DNA of 64,000 nt from Candidatus Solirubrobacter pratensis (GTDB lineage Bacteria; Actinomycetota; Thermoleophilia; Solirubrobacterales; Solirubrobacteraceae): the NCBI RefSeq assembly GCF_000425945.1, contig NZ_AUEK01000009.1:248001-312000 (forward strand), written 5' to 3'. Positions 32,591 to 40,581 of the stretch are shown here, piece by piece. Position numbers and translations under genes: made by a program. Every line of letters begins with the position of its first letter. Position 1 is the stretch's first letter. The notes under the pieces are model-generated. The model was not told the DNA's origin and did no database searches. It worked only from the letters and a program-made list of their open reading frames with translations.

Positions 32591-32881
32591 CTACACCAGC
32601 GGCTCGTAGAACTCGCGCTTGCGGTCCTCCAGGCGCGGGATGGCGTCGCCGAAGCCGAGGGTCTTGAAGTGCTCGGTCTCGGTGTGCGCCGTGTAGGCGG
32701 CCTCGTCCGCGTACTGCTCGAAGATGTAGAACTTCCGCGGGTCCTCGGGATCGCGGTGGGGGATGTAGACGAGGACGCCCGGCTCGGCGCGCGAGGGCTC
32801 GACGAGCGCCTTCAAGGCGGCCTCGACCGCCTCCTCCTCGCCTTGCTTGGCGATCCACGTCACGGACACGGTGTAGGCCAT
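32591..32881 (-). CDS. Antibiotic-biosynthesis-monooxygenase (ABM) domain protein
   Basis: 96 aa. MAYTVSVTWIAKQGEEEAVEAAL, EPGVLVYIPHRDPEDPRKFYIFEQYADEAAYTAHTETEHFK is the dimeric alpha/beta barrel of small cofactor-free quinol or heme-like oxygenases. It overlaps the amidohydrolase stop by one base (TGATG) and ends the molybdenum-hydroxylase operon, suggesting a step on an aromatic or quinol intermediate. Confidence 0.88.
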   Translation of the reverse strand: MAYTVSVTWIAKQGEEEAVEAALKALVEPSRAEPGVLVYIPHRDPEDPRKFYIFEQYADEAAYTAHTETEHFKTLGFGDAIPRLEDRKREFYEPLV

Positions 32882-33741
32882 CAGGGTGCTCCTAGTCGGT
32901 AGATGCGGCGTGCGGTGTGGGAGAGCGCCTGCTCCGGCAGGACCGCGCGCCATGCGTCGACGAGCGTGCCGAGGTCCGTCCAGAGGCTCTCGATCGGGAA
33001 GTTGGAGCCGAACATGCAGCGGTCGGGGCCGAACAACTCGAGGCTGGTGCGCGCGACGAGCCCGATCAGCTCGGGATCGACGCGGTGGACGAACGTTCCC
33101 TGGCCGCTGAGCTTGAGCGCGAGGTTGTCCAGCGGCGCCAGGTGGGTCGCGAGCGCCTCCCGCCACGCGTCGAGGTCGCCCTCCGGCATTCCGGCGTGGA
33201 TGAGCACGAACGTCACGTCGGGGTGGTCGGCGACGAGCTCGGCCGCGTCGGCGAACTGGGGCGCGAAGACCTGCAGCTCGAAGACCCAGCCGAGGTCCGC
33301 GAGGCGCGCGACGTTCCCGCGGAAGACCGGGTCGTGCATGCGGTCGGGGCCGGACGCGTAGCGGTACTGCTCGTTCTCGTGCCAGTGCAGCTGCAGGCGC
33401 GTGCCGCGCATCAGCGGGCTCGCCTCGGCCTGGGCCTCGAGCGTGCGGACCGCGTCCGGGCTGAACAGGTCGGCGGAGCCGACGATCGCGTGCGGCCAGC
33501 CGGTCTCGTCGTGCTGGGACTGGACCCAGCGGACCTCGTCGAGCGAGCGCTCGAGCGGCCAGTTGGCCTGCACGTAGACGGAGTGGCCGATGCCGGCCTG
33601 CGTCGCCTGCGCGGCGTACTCCCGCGCGAGGTAGTCGCGCCGGATCGGCTCGTACGGGCCGAAGATGCGCGGCAGCATCGGACCGTTGAGCCACGCGACG
33701 TCCGCCCGGCGCCAGATGTGGTGGTGGGCGTCGACGATCAT
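32881..33741 (-). CDS. Amidohydrolase 2 family (TIM-barrel metal-dependent hydrolase)
   Basis: 286 aa. MIVDAHHHIWR is the HxH-like metal motif; LIHAGMPEGDLDAW, GLVARTSLELFGPDRCMFGSNFPIES contain the later His and the conserved Asp-rich loop. Family members hydrolyse lactones (for example 2-pyrone-4,6-dicarboxylate or sugar lactones) or decarboxylate aromatic acids. ATG 33741 overlaps the VWA gene stop (ATGA). Substrate is presumably a product of the hydroxylase encoded upstream. Confidence 0.88.
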   Translation of the reverse strand: MIVDAHHHIWRRADVAWLNGPMLPRIFGPYEPIRRDYLAREYAAQATQAGIGHSVYVQANWPLERSLDEVRWVQSQHDETGWPHAIVGSADLFSPDAVRTLEAQAEASPLMRGTRLQLHWHENEQYRYASGPDRMHDPVFRGNVARLADLGWVFELQVFAPQFADAAELVADHPDVTFVLIHAGMPEGDLDAWREALATHLAPLDNLALKLSGQGTFVHRVDPELIGLVARTSLELFGPDRCMFGSNFPIESLWTDLGTLVDAWRAVLPEQALSHTARRIYRLGAP

Positions 33742-34874
33742 CGCGGCATCACGGTCCGTCGCGGCCGGGCACAGATCGCGGGGATCGTGAGCACCTCCTG
33801 GTGCAGGGTCTGGAGGTCGTACGCGCCGGCCAGGTGATCCAGTTCGGGCAGGATCGCCGCCATCGCGCGGGTGACCGGCCGGTACGCGGGATCGCGCCCC
33901 AGCGGCGTCCACCAGATCAGGCGGTGGCCGAGCCGGGAGAGGCGCCGCACGGCCTGTGCCATCTCCGTCGGGTCGCCGCGCTCGAGGCCGTCCGACAGAA
34001 CGACGATCACGGCGCCGCGGGCGCGGGCGAGGCTGCGGCCGTCGCCGAGCAGCTGGGTGAGCGCGGCGCCGATGCGGGTGCCGCCGTCGGCGTCCAGAAC
34101 CCGCTCGGAGAGCCGCGCGAGCGCCTGGTCGACGTCGCGGTGGCGCAACTGCTTCGTCACGCGCGTGAGGTGCGTGCCGAACGTGAACGCCTCGCCGCGC
34201 GGCGCCGTGGCGAGCACGGCGTGGGCGAACCGCAGCATGTCGGGCGAGTGGGCCTTCAGCGAGCCGGAGACGTCGATCAGGAGCAGGACCGGCCGCGCGC
34301 GCGGCGGCCGCCGGCGATACGCGAGCGAACCGACCTCGCCGGCGGTGGCGCGGCGCAGCGTGCGGCGGAGGTCGAGCTGTCCGCGCTTGGACGCCTTCCT
34401 GCGGCGGGAGTCGATGGTCGGCAGCACCGACTCGAGCGCGCGGCGGAGCGCGTGCAGCATCCGGCGCTCGTCGGAGGCCGTGCGCCGGAAGGCCGGCCGG
34501 CGGCGGAGGTCGATGTGCGACGCGTCGCGTCCGCTCCCCTCGGAGAACCGCATCGCCTCCAGCTCGCCCTCGGCGGACGGCTCGGGCGCCGCGGTCTGGG
34601 AGTTGTCCTCGGGTGCGACGGCGGCGACCGGCGGCTCGCCGCCGCGGAACCACGCGTCGAAGACGGCGTCGAACGCGGCGAGGTCCTGCACGCGCGAGAC
34701 GAGCGTGACGCGAGCGGTCCAGAACAGCCGCGTGATGTCGCGCGGCGTCGCGTCCGCGACCGCGCGCAGGAAGGTCATCCGCCGCGCGGGATCGACGGGC
34801 AGGCCCGCATGGCAGAGCGCGTCCACGAATCCGTGCAGGTGCGCGGCGGCCGCGCGCTCCGCCGTGCCGCTCAC
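33738..34874 (-). CDS. VWA-domain protein, CoxE-like
   Basis: 378 aa. The first half is helical and charged, ending in RRTLRRATAGEVGSLAYRRR; the second half is a von Willebrand A domain with the MIDAS start LLLIDVSGSLKAH and VIVVLSDGLERGD. In the CO-dehydrogenase system CoxE pairs with the MoxR ATPase CoxD in maturing the Mo-Cu site. GTG 34874 overlaps the MoxR stop (GTGA). The role here is probably maturation of the adjacent molybdenum hydroxylase. Confidence 0.9.
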   Translation of the reverse strand: MSGTAERAAAAHLHGFVDALCHAGLPVDPARRMTFLRAVADATPRDITRLFWTARVTLVSRVQDLAAFDAVFDAWFRGGEPPVAAVAPEDNSQTAAPEPSAEGELEAMRFSEGSGRDASHIDLRRRPAFRRTASDERRMLHALRRALESVLPTIDSRRRKASKRGQLDLRRTLRRATAGEVGSLAYRRRPPRARPVLLLIDVSGSLKAHSPDMLRFAHAVLATAPRGEAFTFGTHLTRVTKQLRHRDVDQALARLSERVLDADGGTRIGAALTQLLGDGRSLARARGAVIVVLSDGLERGDPTEMAQAVRRLSRLGHRLIWWTPLGRDPAYRPVTRAMAAILPELDHLAGAYDLQTLHQEVLTIPAICARPRRTVMPR

Positions 34875-35728
34875 GTGAGCCCCAGCAGCTCGGCGTTGGC
34901 CAGCGCCGTCTCCACGTCGTCCTGCTCTTTCAGCAGCAGCCCGAGCGCGCGGCGCAGCGCGTCGGGCCACGCCGCGCCCTCCTCCGCGAGCACGTGCGCG
35001 CCCTGCGCCCACTCGATCGACTCCGCGATCCCCGGCCGCTTGAGCAGCCGCAGCCCGCGTGCGCCGGTCACGGCGTCCACCAGCGCGGACGCCGCCGCCT
35101 CGTCCAGCCCGGGCGCGCGCGCCCGTACGATCCGCCGCTCGCGATCGCGGTCCGGGAACGGGATCCAGTGGTACAGGCAGCGGCGCTTGAGCGCGTCGTG
35201 CAGCTCGCGCGTCCGGTTGGACGTCATGACCACCACCGGCGGCACGGCCGCGCCCACCGTCCCCAGCTCCGGGATCGTGATCTGGAAGTCGCTCAGGAAC
35301 TCGAGCAGGAACGCCTCGAACTCGCTGTCGGCGCGATCGATCTCGTCGATCAGGAGCACGACGCCGGCCGCGGCCCGGACGGCGCGCAGCAGCGGCCGCT
35401 CGAGCAGGAACGACTCGTCGTAGAGCGCGCCGACCGCGCGGCCCTCCGCCTCCGCCGCCCGCACGTGCAGCAGCTGGCGCGGGTAGTCCCACTCGTACAG
35501 CGCCTGCGCGGCGTCGAGCCCCTCGTAGCACTGCAGCCGCACCAGCTCGCGCCCCAGCACGCGCGCGAGCACCTTCGCGACCTCGGTCTTGCCGACGCCG
35601 GGCTCTCCCTCCAGCGCTAAGGGCCGGCCGAGGACGAGCGCCAGATGGACCGCGGTGAGCAGCCCCTCGTCGGCGAAGTACCGCTCGCGCGCGAACTGCT
35701 CTCCGAGCTCCGCGACCGGATCCGTCAC
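34871..35728 (-). CDS. MoxR-type AAA+ ATPase, CoxD-like
   Basis: 285 aa. Walker A ALEGEPGVGKTEVAKVLA, Walker B GVVLLIDEIDRAD, sensor MTSNRTRELHDALKRRC. The chaperone-like ATPase works with VWA proteins such as the one immediately downstream. GTG 35728 overlaps the previous stop by 4 nt (GTGA). Part of the hydroxylase operon. Confidence 0.93.
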   Translation of the reverse strand: MTDPVAELGEQFARERYFADEGLLTAVHLALVLGRPLALEGEPGVGKTEVAKVLARVLGRELVRLQCYEGLDAAQALYEWDYPRQLLHVRAAEAEGRAVGALYDESFLLERPLLRAVRAAAGVVLLIDEIDRADSEFEAFLLEFLSDFQITIPELGTVGAAVPPVVVMTSNRTRELHDALKRRCLYHWIPFPDRDRERRIVRARAPGLDEAAASALVDAVTGARGLRLLKRPGIAESIEWAQGAHVLAEEGAAWPDALRRALGLLLKEQDDVETALANAELLGLT

Positions 35729-36726
35729 GAGGCCAGGGAGTCCAGTCCGCGCAGCACGCGCTCGGGGGTGAACGGCATCTGCTCCAGCCGCACGCCGCAC
35801 GCGTCGTAGATCGCGTTGGCGATCGCCGGGATCGGGGCGTTGGCGGTCATCTCGCCGATGCCCTTCGCGCCGTACGGGCCGTTGGACGCGGGCCGCTCGA
35901 TGATCACGCTCTCCATCGGCGGCGTGTCGGCCGGCCCGGGCATCAGGTACTCGCTGAAGTCCTTCGGGCCATGGTCGCGCGCCGGGTAGTAGGGCTCGGT
36001 CGTCTCGAACAGCGCGTGCGAGATGCCCATCCACGCGCCGCCCTCGATCTGCTGGGTCGCCATCGCGGGGTTGATCGCGCGGCCGACCTCGTAGACGTTG
36101 TACATCCGCAGCACCTCGACGACGCCGGTCTCGTCGTCGACCTCCACCTCGGCGACCGTGCACGCGTGCGCCTGGCAGGAGTCCGGGTCCATCTCGCCCG
36201 TCTCGGGCACCGGGTCGTTCTTCTCTTTGAGGAAGATGCCGCGGCCCGAGATCGTGCGCCCCTGCTTGAAGTGCGCGGCGAGCGCGAGATCCGTGATGTG
36301 GATCTTCTTCTCATCGGAGCCCTTGAGCTTGATGAAGCCGGTGCCGTCGGTCTCGAGGTCCTCGGCGTCGACCTCCAGCTCGTCGGCGGCGACCTGCAGC
36401 ATCACCTCGCGCGCCTCGAGCGCGGCCATCACGACCGCGTTGCCGACGCGGTGGGTCCCGCGGCTGGCGAACGTGCCCATGCAGTGCGGGCCGGTGTCGG
36501 TGTCGGCGGTCTCGACCATCACGTTCTCGATCGGGAGCCCGAGCGCCTCGGCGGCGCACTGCATCGCGACCGTCTTGATGCCCTGGCCGAGGTCGACGCT
36601 GGAGAGCGTGATGACGAAGGTGCCGGTCGTCGTCGAGTGGATCAGCGCCTGGGAGGGGTCGCCGCCCAGGTTCATGCCGGTCGGGTAGTTGACGGAGGCG
36701 AACCCGCGTCCGCGCCGCTTGGCCAT
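35725..36726 (-). CDS. Molybdenum hydroxylase, Mo-cofactor-binding subunit, C-terminal half
   Basis: 333 aa. It corresponds to the second MoCo-binding half of the xanthine-dehydrogenase large chain: SSVDLGQGIKTVAMQCAAEALG, FASRGTHRVGNAVV, YEVGRAINPAMATQQIEGG, and the catalytic Glu in YGAKGIGEMTANAPIPAIANAI. ATG 36726 lies just after the stop of the N-terminal half (TGA-C-ATG), so the two make one enzyme from two chains. Followed by MoxR with a GTGA overlap. Confidence 0.9.
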   Translation of the reverse strand: MAKRRGRGFASVNYPTGMNLGGDPSQALIHSTTTGTFVITLSSVDLGQGIKTVAMQCAAEALGLPIENVMVETADTDTGPHCMGTFASRGTHRVGNAVVMAALEAREVMLQVAADELEVDAEDLETDGTGFIKLKGSDEKKIHITDLALAAHFKQGRTISGRGIFLKEKNDPVPETGEMDPDSCQAHACTVAEVEVDDETGVVEVLRMYNVYEVGRAINPAMATQQIEGGAWMGISHALFETTEPYYPARDHGPKDFSEYLMPGPADTPPMESVIIERPASNGPYGAKGIGEMTANAPIPAIANAIYDACGVRLEQMPFTPERVLRGLDSLAS

Positions 36727-36727
36727 G

Positions 36728-38095
36728 TCAGCTCTCCCTCGGCGTCGTCGACGTCAGCGTGCGGTACTCGGCTCCCAGCTCGTGCCCGGCCAGCTCGGCC
36801 GCGCGCTGGATCACCTCGATCAGCGCCGTGCCTTCGGCGACCTTGCGGTGCGCCTTCATGTCGCCGTCCCGGTAGGCGTTCTTGAGCCGCAGCTCGAGCG
36901 GGTCGATGTCGAGCGCCCGCGCGATCCGGTCCATCTGCGACTCCAGCGCGAAGTCGGCGATCGTCACGCCGAAGCCGCGCATCGCGCTCGACGGCGTGCG
37001 GTTCGTGTAGACACAGTGGGCGTCGGCGTGCACGTTCGGGATGTTGTACGGCCCGGGCAGATGCGCCGCCGCCTTGGTCGTCCCGTACGGGCTGTGCCGC
37101 GAGTAGGCGCCGGCGTCGACGTACAGGCGGACCTGGCGCGCGACGATCCGTCCGTCGTCCATCACGCCGTCCTTGATGTAGATGCGCTCTGCCGCGCGCG
37201 GGGACGAGACCTGCATCTCCTCGTAGCGGTCGTAGACGTACTTGACCGGCTTGTTGGTCTGCATCGCCGCGATGCAGGCGATCGGCTCGACGATCACGTC
37301 GACCTTGCCGCCGAAGCCGCCGCCGACGGTGCCGCCGATCACGCGCAGCTGGTTGAACGGGGTGCCGAGGATCAGCGCCGCGTTGTCGAGCGTGAAGAAG
37401 CACGCCTGCGTGTCGGAGTGGATCTTCAGCCGCCCGTCGCCCTGGGGGACGACGATGCAGCCCGTCGTCTCGGTGGGCGCGTGCTCGATCGGCGCCGACT
37501 CGTAGCGCCACTCGAAGACGTGGTCGGCCTGCGCGAAGGCGGCCTCGACGTCGCCGAAGCGGATCCGCCGGCAGTGGTGGCCCTCGTAGACGAAGTGGTT
37601 GGTGCCGTGCGGCTTGATCGCGATCGTGCCGGGCTCGAGCGCCTCCTCGACGTCGAGCACGGCGGGGAGGTCCTCGTAGTCGGCCGTGATCGCGGCGGCG
37701 CCCTTGCGGGCCGCCTCCTCGCTGGTCGCCACGACGGCCGCGATCTGCTCGCCCTTGAACAGCACGCGGTCTTCGGGAAGGACGGGCTCGTCGTTGGGCT
37801 CGACCCCGATCAGGCGCAGGATCGTGTACCAGTTGTTCGGGACGTCGGCGTGCGTGAGCACCTTCACGACGCCCGGGACCTGGAGCGCCGCCGAGGTGCC
37901 GATGCCCTTGATCAGCGCGTGGTGGCGGTCCGAGCGGTGCATCTTCAGGTGCAGCAGGCCGGTGACCGGCGTGTCCTCGAAGAACTCGGTGCGGCCGGTC
38001 ACGTGGCCGAGCGCGTCGGCGCGCGGGACGGTCCGGCCGACCACGTTGAGGTGGTTGTCGCGCTCGGCCTCGAAGTAGGAGGTGTCGATCCTCAT
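36728..38095 (-). CDS. Molybdenum hydroxylase, Mo-cofactor-binding subunit, N-terminal half
   Basis: 455 aa. It covers the a/b hammerhead domain (RADALGHVTGRTEFFEDTPV) and the first MoCo-binding domain, with GGTVGGGFGGKVD, YVDAGAYSRHSPYG and SAMRGFGVTIADFALESQMD. Proteins of the family are usually one chain of about 750-800 residues; here it stops after ELGAEYRTLTSTTPRES and continues as a separate gene. The CO-dehydrogenase active-site motif (AYxCSFR) is absent, so the substrate is not CO. ATG 38095 overlaps the iron-sulfur gene stop (ATGA). Confidence 0.92.
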   Translation of the reverse strand: MRIDTSYFEAERDNHLNVVGRTVPRADALGHVTGRTEFFEDTPVTGLLHLKMHRSDRHHALIKGIGTSAALQVPGVVKVLTHADVPNNWYTILRLIGVEPNDEPVLPEDRVLFKGEQIAAVVATSEEAARKGAAAITADYEDLPAVLDVEEALEPGTIAIKPHGTNHFVYEGHHCRRIRFGDVEAAFAQADHVFEWRYESAPIEHAPTETTGCIVVPQGDGRLKIHSDTQACFFTLDNAALILGTPFNQLRVIGGTVGGGFGGKVDVIVEPIACIAAMQTNKPVKYVYDRYEEMQVSSPRAAERIYIKDGVMDDGRIVARQVRLYVDAGAYSRHSPYGTTKAAAHLPGPYNIPNVHADAHCVYTNRTPSSAMRGFGVTIADFALESQMDRIARALDIDPLELRLKNAYRDGDMKAHRKVAEGTALIEVIQRAAELAGHELGAEYRTLTSTTPRES

Positions 38096-38580
38096 GACGC
38101 CACCACGGCCGCGCGGCGCCTGGCGGCGTCGAGGATCGCGGTGACGATGCTCTCGTAGCCGGTGCAGCGGCAGACGTTGCCGGAGATCGCGCGGACCGCG
38201 TCCTCGCGGCTCGGGTCGGGGTTGGTGGCGAGCAGCGCCTCGGCGGCCATGATCATGCCCGAGGTGCAGAAGCCGCACTGGGTGGCGAAGTTCTCCACGA
38301 ACGCGGCCTGGATCTCGTCGAGCGAGCCGTCGGGCCGCGTGACGCCTTCGAGCGTCTTGACCTCGGCGCCCTGGACGGTCTCGACCGGCACGAGGCAGCT
38401 CATCACCGCCTCGCCGTCGAGCAGGCAGGTGCAGGTCCCGCACGTGCCCTGGGCGCAGCCGCGCTTGGCGGCGGTCAGGCCGAGGTGGTCGCGCAGGGCG
38501 CCGAGCAGGGTCGTGCCCGGCGGGACCAGGAACTCTTGCGGCTCCTCGTTGACGTTCAGCTCGATGACGCGCGATCGCAT
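38092..38580 (-). CDS. Molybdenum hydroxylase, [2Fe-2S] subunit
   Basis: 162 aa. Plant-ferredoxin-type cluster ligands C42, C47, C50 and C62 (RGCAQGTCGTCTCLLDGEAVMSC) and the second cluster C102, C105, C137 and C139 (QCGFCTSGM; GNVCRCTGY). It passes electrons from the Mo centre to the FAD subunit. ATG 38580 is 3 nt after the FAD-subunit stop. Standard length. Confidence 0.96.
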   Translation of the reverse strand: MRSRVIELNVNEEPQEFLVPPGTTLLGALRDHLGLTAAKRGCAQGTCGTCTCLLDGEAVMSCLVPVETVQGAEVKTLEGVTRPDGSLDEIQAAFVENFATQCGFCTSGMIMAAEALLATNPDPSREDAVRAISGNVCRCTGYESIVTAILDAARRRAAVVAS

Positions 38581-38583
38581 CGC

Positions 38584-39363
38584 TCAGGCCTCCTCTCCGA
38601 GCAGCGCCCGGCGGACGTGGACGGGCAGGACGCGCTCGCGGTACCAGGCGCTCGCGTACGCGTCGGTGAAGGGCTCGGCGTCCTGGACCGCCGCCTTGGC
38701 GGCGGCCTCGACGTGCTCGCGGTCGAGCGGCTTGCCGGTCAAAAGCGCCTCGGCGGCGCGGGCGCGGACGGGGCGCGGCGCGACGCCGCCGAGCGCGATG
38801 CGCACGTCGCCGGGCTTGACGACGGCGGCGACGGTGACGATCGACGCGGAGTTCAACCGTCGCCGCATCGCCTTGGTGAAGCGCCAGTTGGCCGCGCCGG
38901 GAAGCTCGAAGGTGACGGCCGTGACCAGCTCGCCGGGCGCGATCGGCTCGCCGACCTCGATCGTGCGCTCGTTCTCGCCGGCGACGTGGACCTCGGCGTC
39001 GAGCGCGAGCAGGCAGACCGCGAGGTCGCCGTAGGGCTGCCCGACGAACAGGTTGCCGCCGACCGTCGCCATGTTGCGGATCGTGGGGGAGGCGATCGCC
39101 TCGAGCGCGCCGCGCAGGAACCCGAGCTCGGGCTCGCGGCCGAGCTGCGCGAGCGTGGTCGCCGCGCCGACGCGCGCGATCCCGTCGACGATCGCGACGC
39201 CTGCCAGCCCGGCGCGGCGCAGGCTGACGAGCGACTCCACGTCGCTCGGCTCGGTGTTCAACCGCGGCATGACGTGGGTGCCGCCCGCGATCACCAGGCC
39301 GCCCTCGCTCAGCGCGGCGAGGACCCCCGGTACGGAATCCGGCGTGTGCACGGCCAACGACAC
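38584..39363 (-). CDS. Molybdenum hydroxylase, FAD-binding subunit
   Basis: 259 aa. FAD-binding motifs VIAGGTHVMPRLN and ASPTIRNMATVGGNLFVG (the conserved TIGGN-like loop), then the CO_deh_flav_C domain (RFTKAMRRRLNSASIVTVAAVV). GTG 39363 is preceded by GAGGAGGAG. It lies 25 nt after the FadR-type gene; the order FAD-FeS-MoCo is that of cox/xdh-type operons. Confidence 0.94.
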   Translation of the reverse strand: MSLAVHTPDSVPGVLAALSEGGLVIAGGTHVMPRLNTEPSDVESLVSLRRAGLAGVAIVDGIARVGAATTLAQLGREPELGFLRGALEAIASPTIRNMATVGGNLFVGQPYGDLAVCLLALDAEVHVAGENERTIEVGEPIAPGELVTAVTFELPGAANWRFTKAMRRRLNSASIVTVAAVVKPGDVRIALGGVAPRPVRARAAEALLTGKPLDREHVEAAAKAAVQDAEPFTDAYASAWYRERVLPVHVRRALLGEEA

Positions 39364-39388
39364 GTCTCTCTCCTCCTCGTTCGGACCC

Positions 39389-40105
39389 TTACGACTCGCC
39401 GGCGGGACTCCGGCGCTCCACGTTCTCCAGGTGATGCAGCATCGCGGCGGCGGCGGCCGGGGGGTCGCGCGCCTCGAGCGCGGCGACGATCGCCCGGTGG
39501 TCGTCGACCGTCTGCTCCTGCACGCCGGGAAGGCTGTTGGTCCGGCGGCGGCTGGCGACGCCCATCCCGCCGATCGACTCGATCACGCGCGAGAGGATCG
39601 AGTTCGACGCGGCCTGGGCGATCAGGCCGTGGAGCTGGAGGTCGGCGCGCATGAACGCCTCGTCGTCGCCGAGCGCCGCGGCGGAGTCGCCGACGCAGCG
39701 GTGCAGCGCCGCGAGCGTCTCCCCGTCGACCCGCTCGGCGGCCAGCGCGGCGAGGCCCGGCTCGATCACCCGGCGCGCCTCGAAGAGCGCCTTCAGCTGA
39801 CCGTCGGAGAGCTTCAGGACGAGGCCGAACGGGCGCATCAGCGCATCGGGGTCGAGCGCCGTCAGGTACGTGCCGTCGCCCTGGCGCATCTCGGTCACGC
39901 CGAGCAGCGAGAGCGCCCGCAGCGCCTCGCGCAGGGAGGAGCGCGACACGCCCATCGACTGCGCCAGCTCGCGCTCCGGCGGCAGCCGGTCGCCGGGCTT
40001 GAGCCGGCGCTCGGTGATCAACCCGATCACGCGCGCGGCGATCTGATCGGGAAGCGCATCCCGCGCGAACGTGCCGAAACCGGCTGCCTCGATTGGCCGG
40101 ACCAT
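39389..40105 (-). CDS. FadR-subfamily GntR regulator (FCD domain)
   Basis: 238 aa. Winged helix PDQIAARVIGLITERRLKPGDRLPPERELAQSMGVSRSSLREALR, followed by an all-helical FCD ligand domain with the metal/ligand histidines (DLQLHGLIAQAA; DDHRAIVAALEARD). ATG 40105 sits inside a perfect palindrome (40092-40114), so the protein probably represses its own operon. It heads the molybdenum-hydroxylase operon; the inducer is likely that enzyme's substrate or product. The longer frame to 40234 runs into the repeat region and is rejected. Confidence 0.93.
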   Translation of the reverse strand: MVRPIEAAGFGTFARDALPDQIAARVIGLITERRLKPGDRLPPERELAQSMGVSRSSLREALRALSLLGVTEMRQGDGTYLTALDPDALMRPFGLVLKLSDGQLKALFEARRVIEPGLAALAAERVDGETLAALHRCVGDSAAALGDDEAFMRADLQLHGLIAQAASNSILSRVIESIGGMGVASRRRTNSLPGVQEQTVDDHRAIVAALEARDPPAAAAAMLHHLENVERRSPAGES

Positions 40106-40114
40106 CCGGCCAAT
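40092..40114 (-). promoter_or_regulatory. Perfect 23-bp palindrome overlapping the FadR-type start codon
   Basis: ATTGGCCGGA, CCA, TCCGGCCAAT: 10-bp arms with a 3-bp centre, spanning the ATG at 40103-40105. Bound GntR/FCD dimers use such sites. TAGCTT, a TANNNT-type -10, ends 10 nt before the ATG on the minus strand, and there is no ribosome-binding site, so the message may be leaderless and directly blocked by the operator. Confidence 0.7.
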
Positions 40115-40581
40115 GAAGCTATCACGGAGGCCCGCTGCGGCGGGGCGGCGCGATCGCGCAGTGGCGCGGCCAGTGGCGCGCCCCAGGCGATCATCCCGGC
40201 GCCCGCGGGCAGGCGCGCCGAGACCCGCGGCCACTCCGGGGATCGGGGACTGCGCGGGTGAGGGGATGCAGGATTGTCTCGCCTGCCGGACTTGCGATCA
40301 CGAGCGATCATCGCCGGAGGCGCGATCGCGCACGAACGCCCATCCGCGCGCACGGATTCCGGGGTGCCTCACGAACCTTCGAACTATTCGAAGGGTCGTA
40401 GGGCACACCCCAAACGGCATCGCCGAAAAACGATCATCCCGGCCCTCGCGAGCCACGCGGGCAAAGTGACCCGCGCCCTTTACCAGCGCAGTTCGTGGCC
40501 CCGGAAGTGCGGGCCACGCGAAGACCGCGGCACGCCGCACGCCTGCGCCCCCGCCGCGCGCCCTGACCGCCACGAAGGGCG
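40115..40581. repeat. Gene-free stretch with inverted-repeat family copies 4 and 5
   Basis: No gene supported. A right arm with flanks lies at 40241-40274 (GGGACTGCGCGGGTGAGGGG, then GTCTCGCCTGCCGG). The palindrome CCTTCGAA-CTA-TTCGAAGG is at 40376-40394. A left arm at 40468-40500 (CCCTTTACCAGCGCAGTTCG) is preceded by CCTCGCGAGCC. The same blocks, in the same relative order, occur near 4.6 kb and, inverted, near 21.7 kb. Confidence 0.65.
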
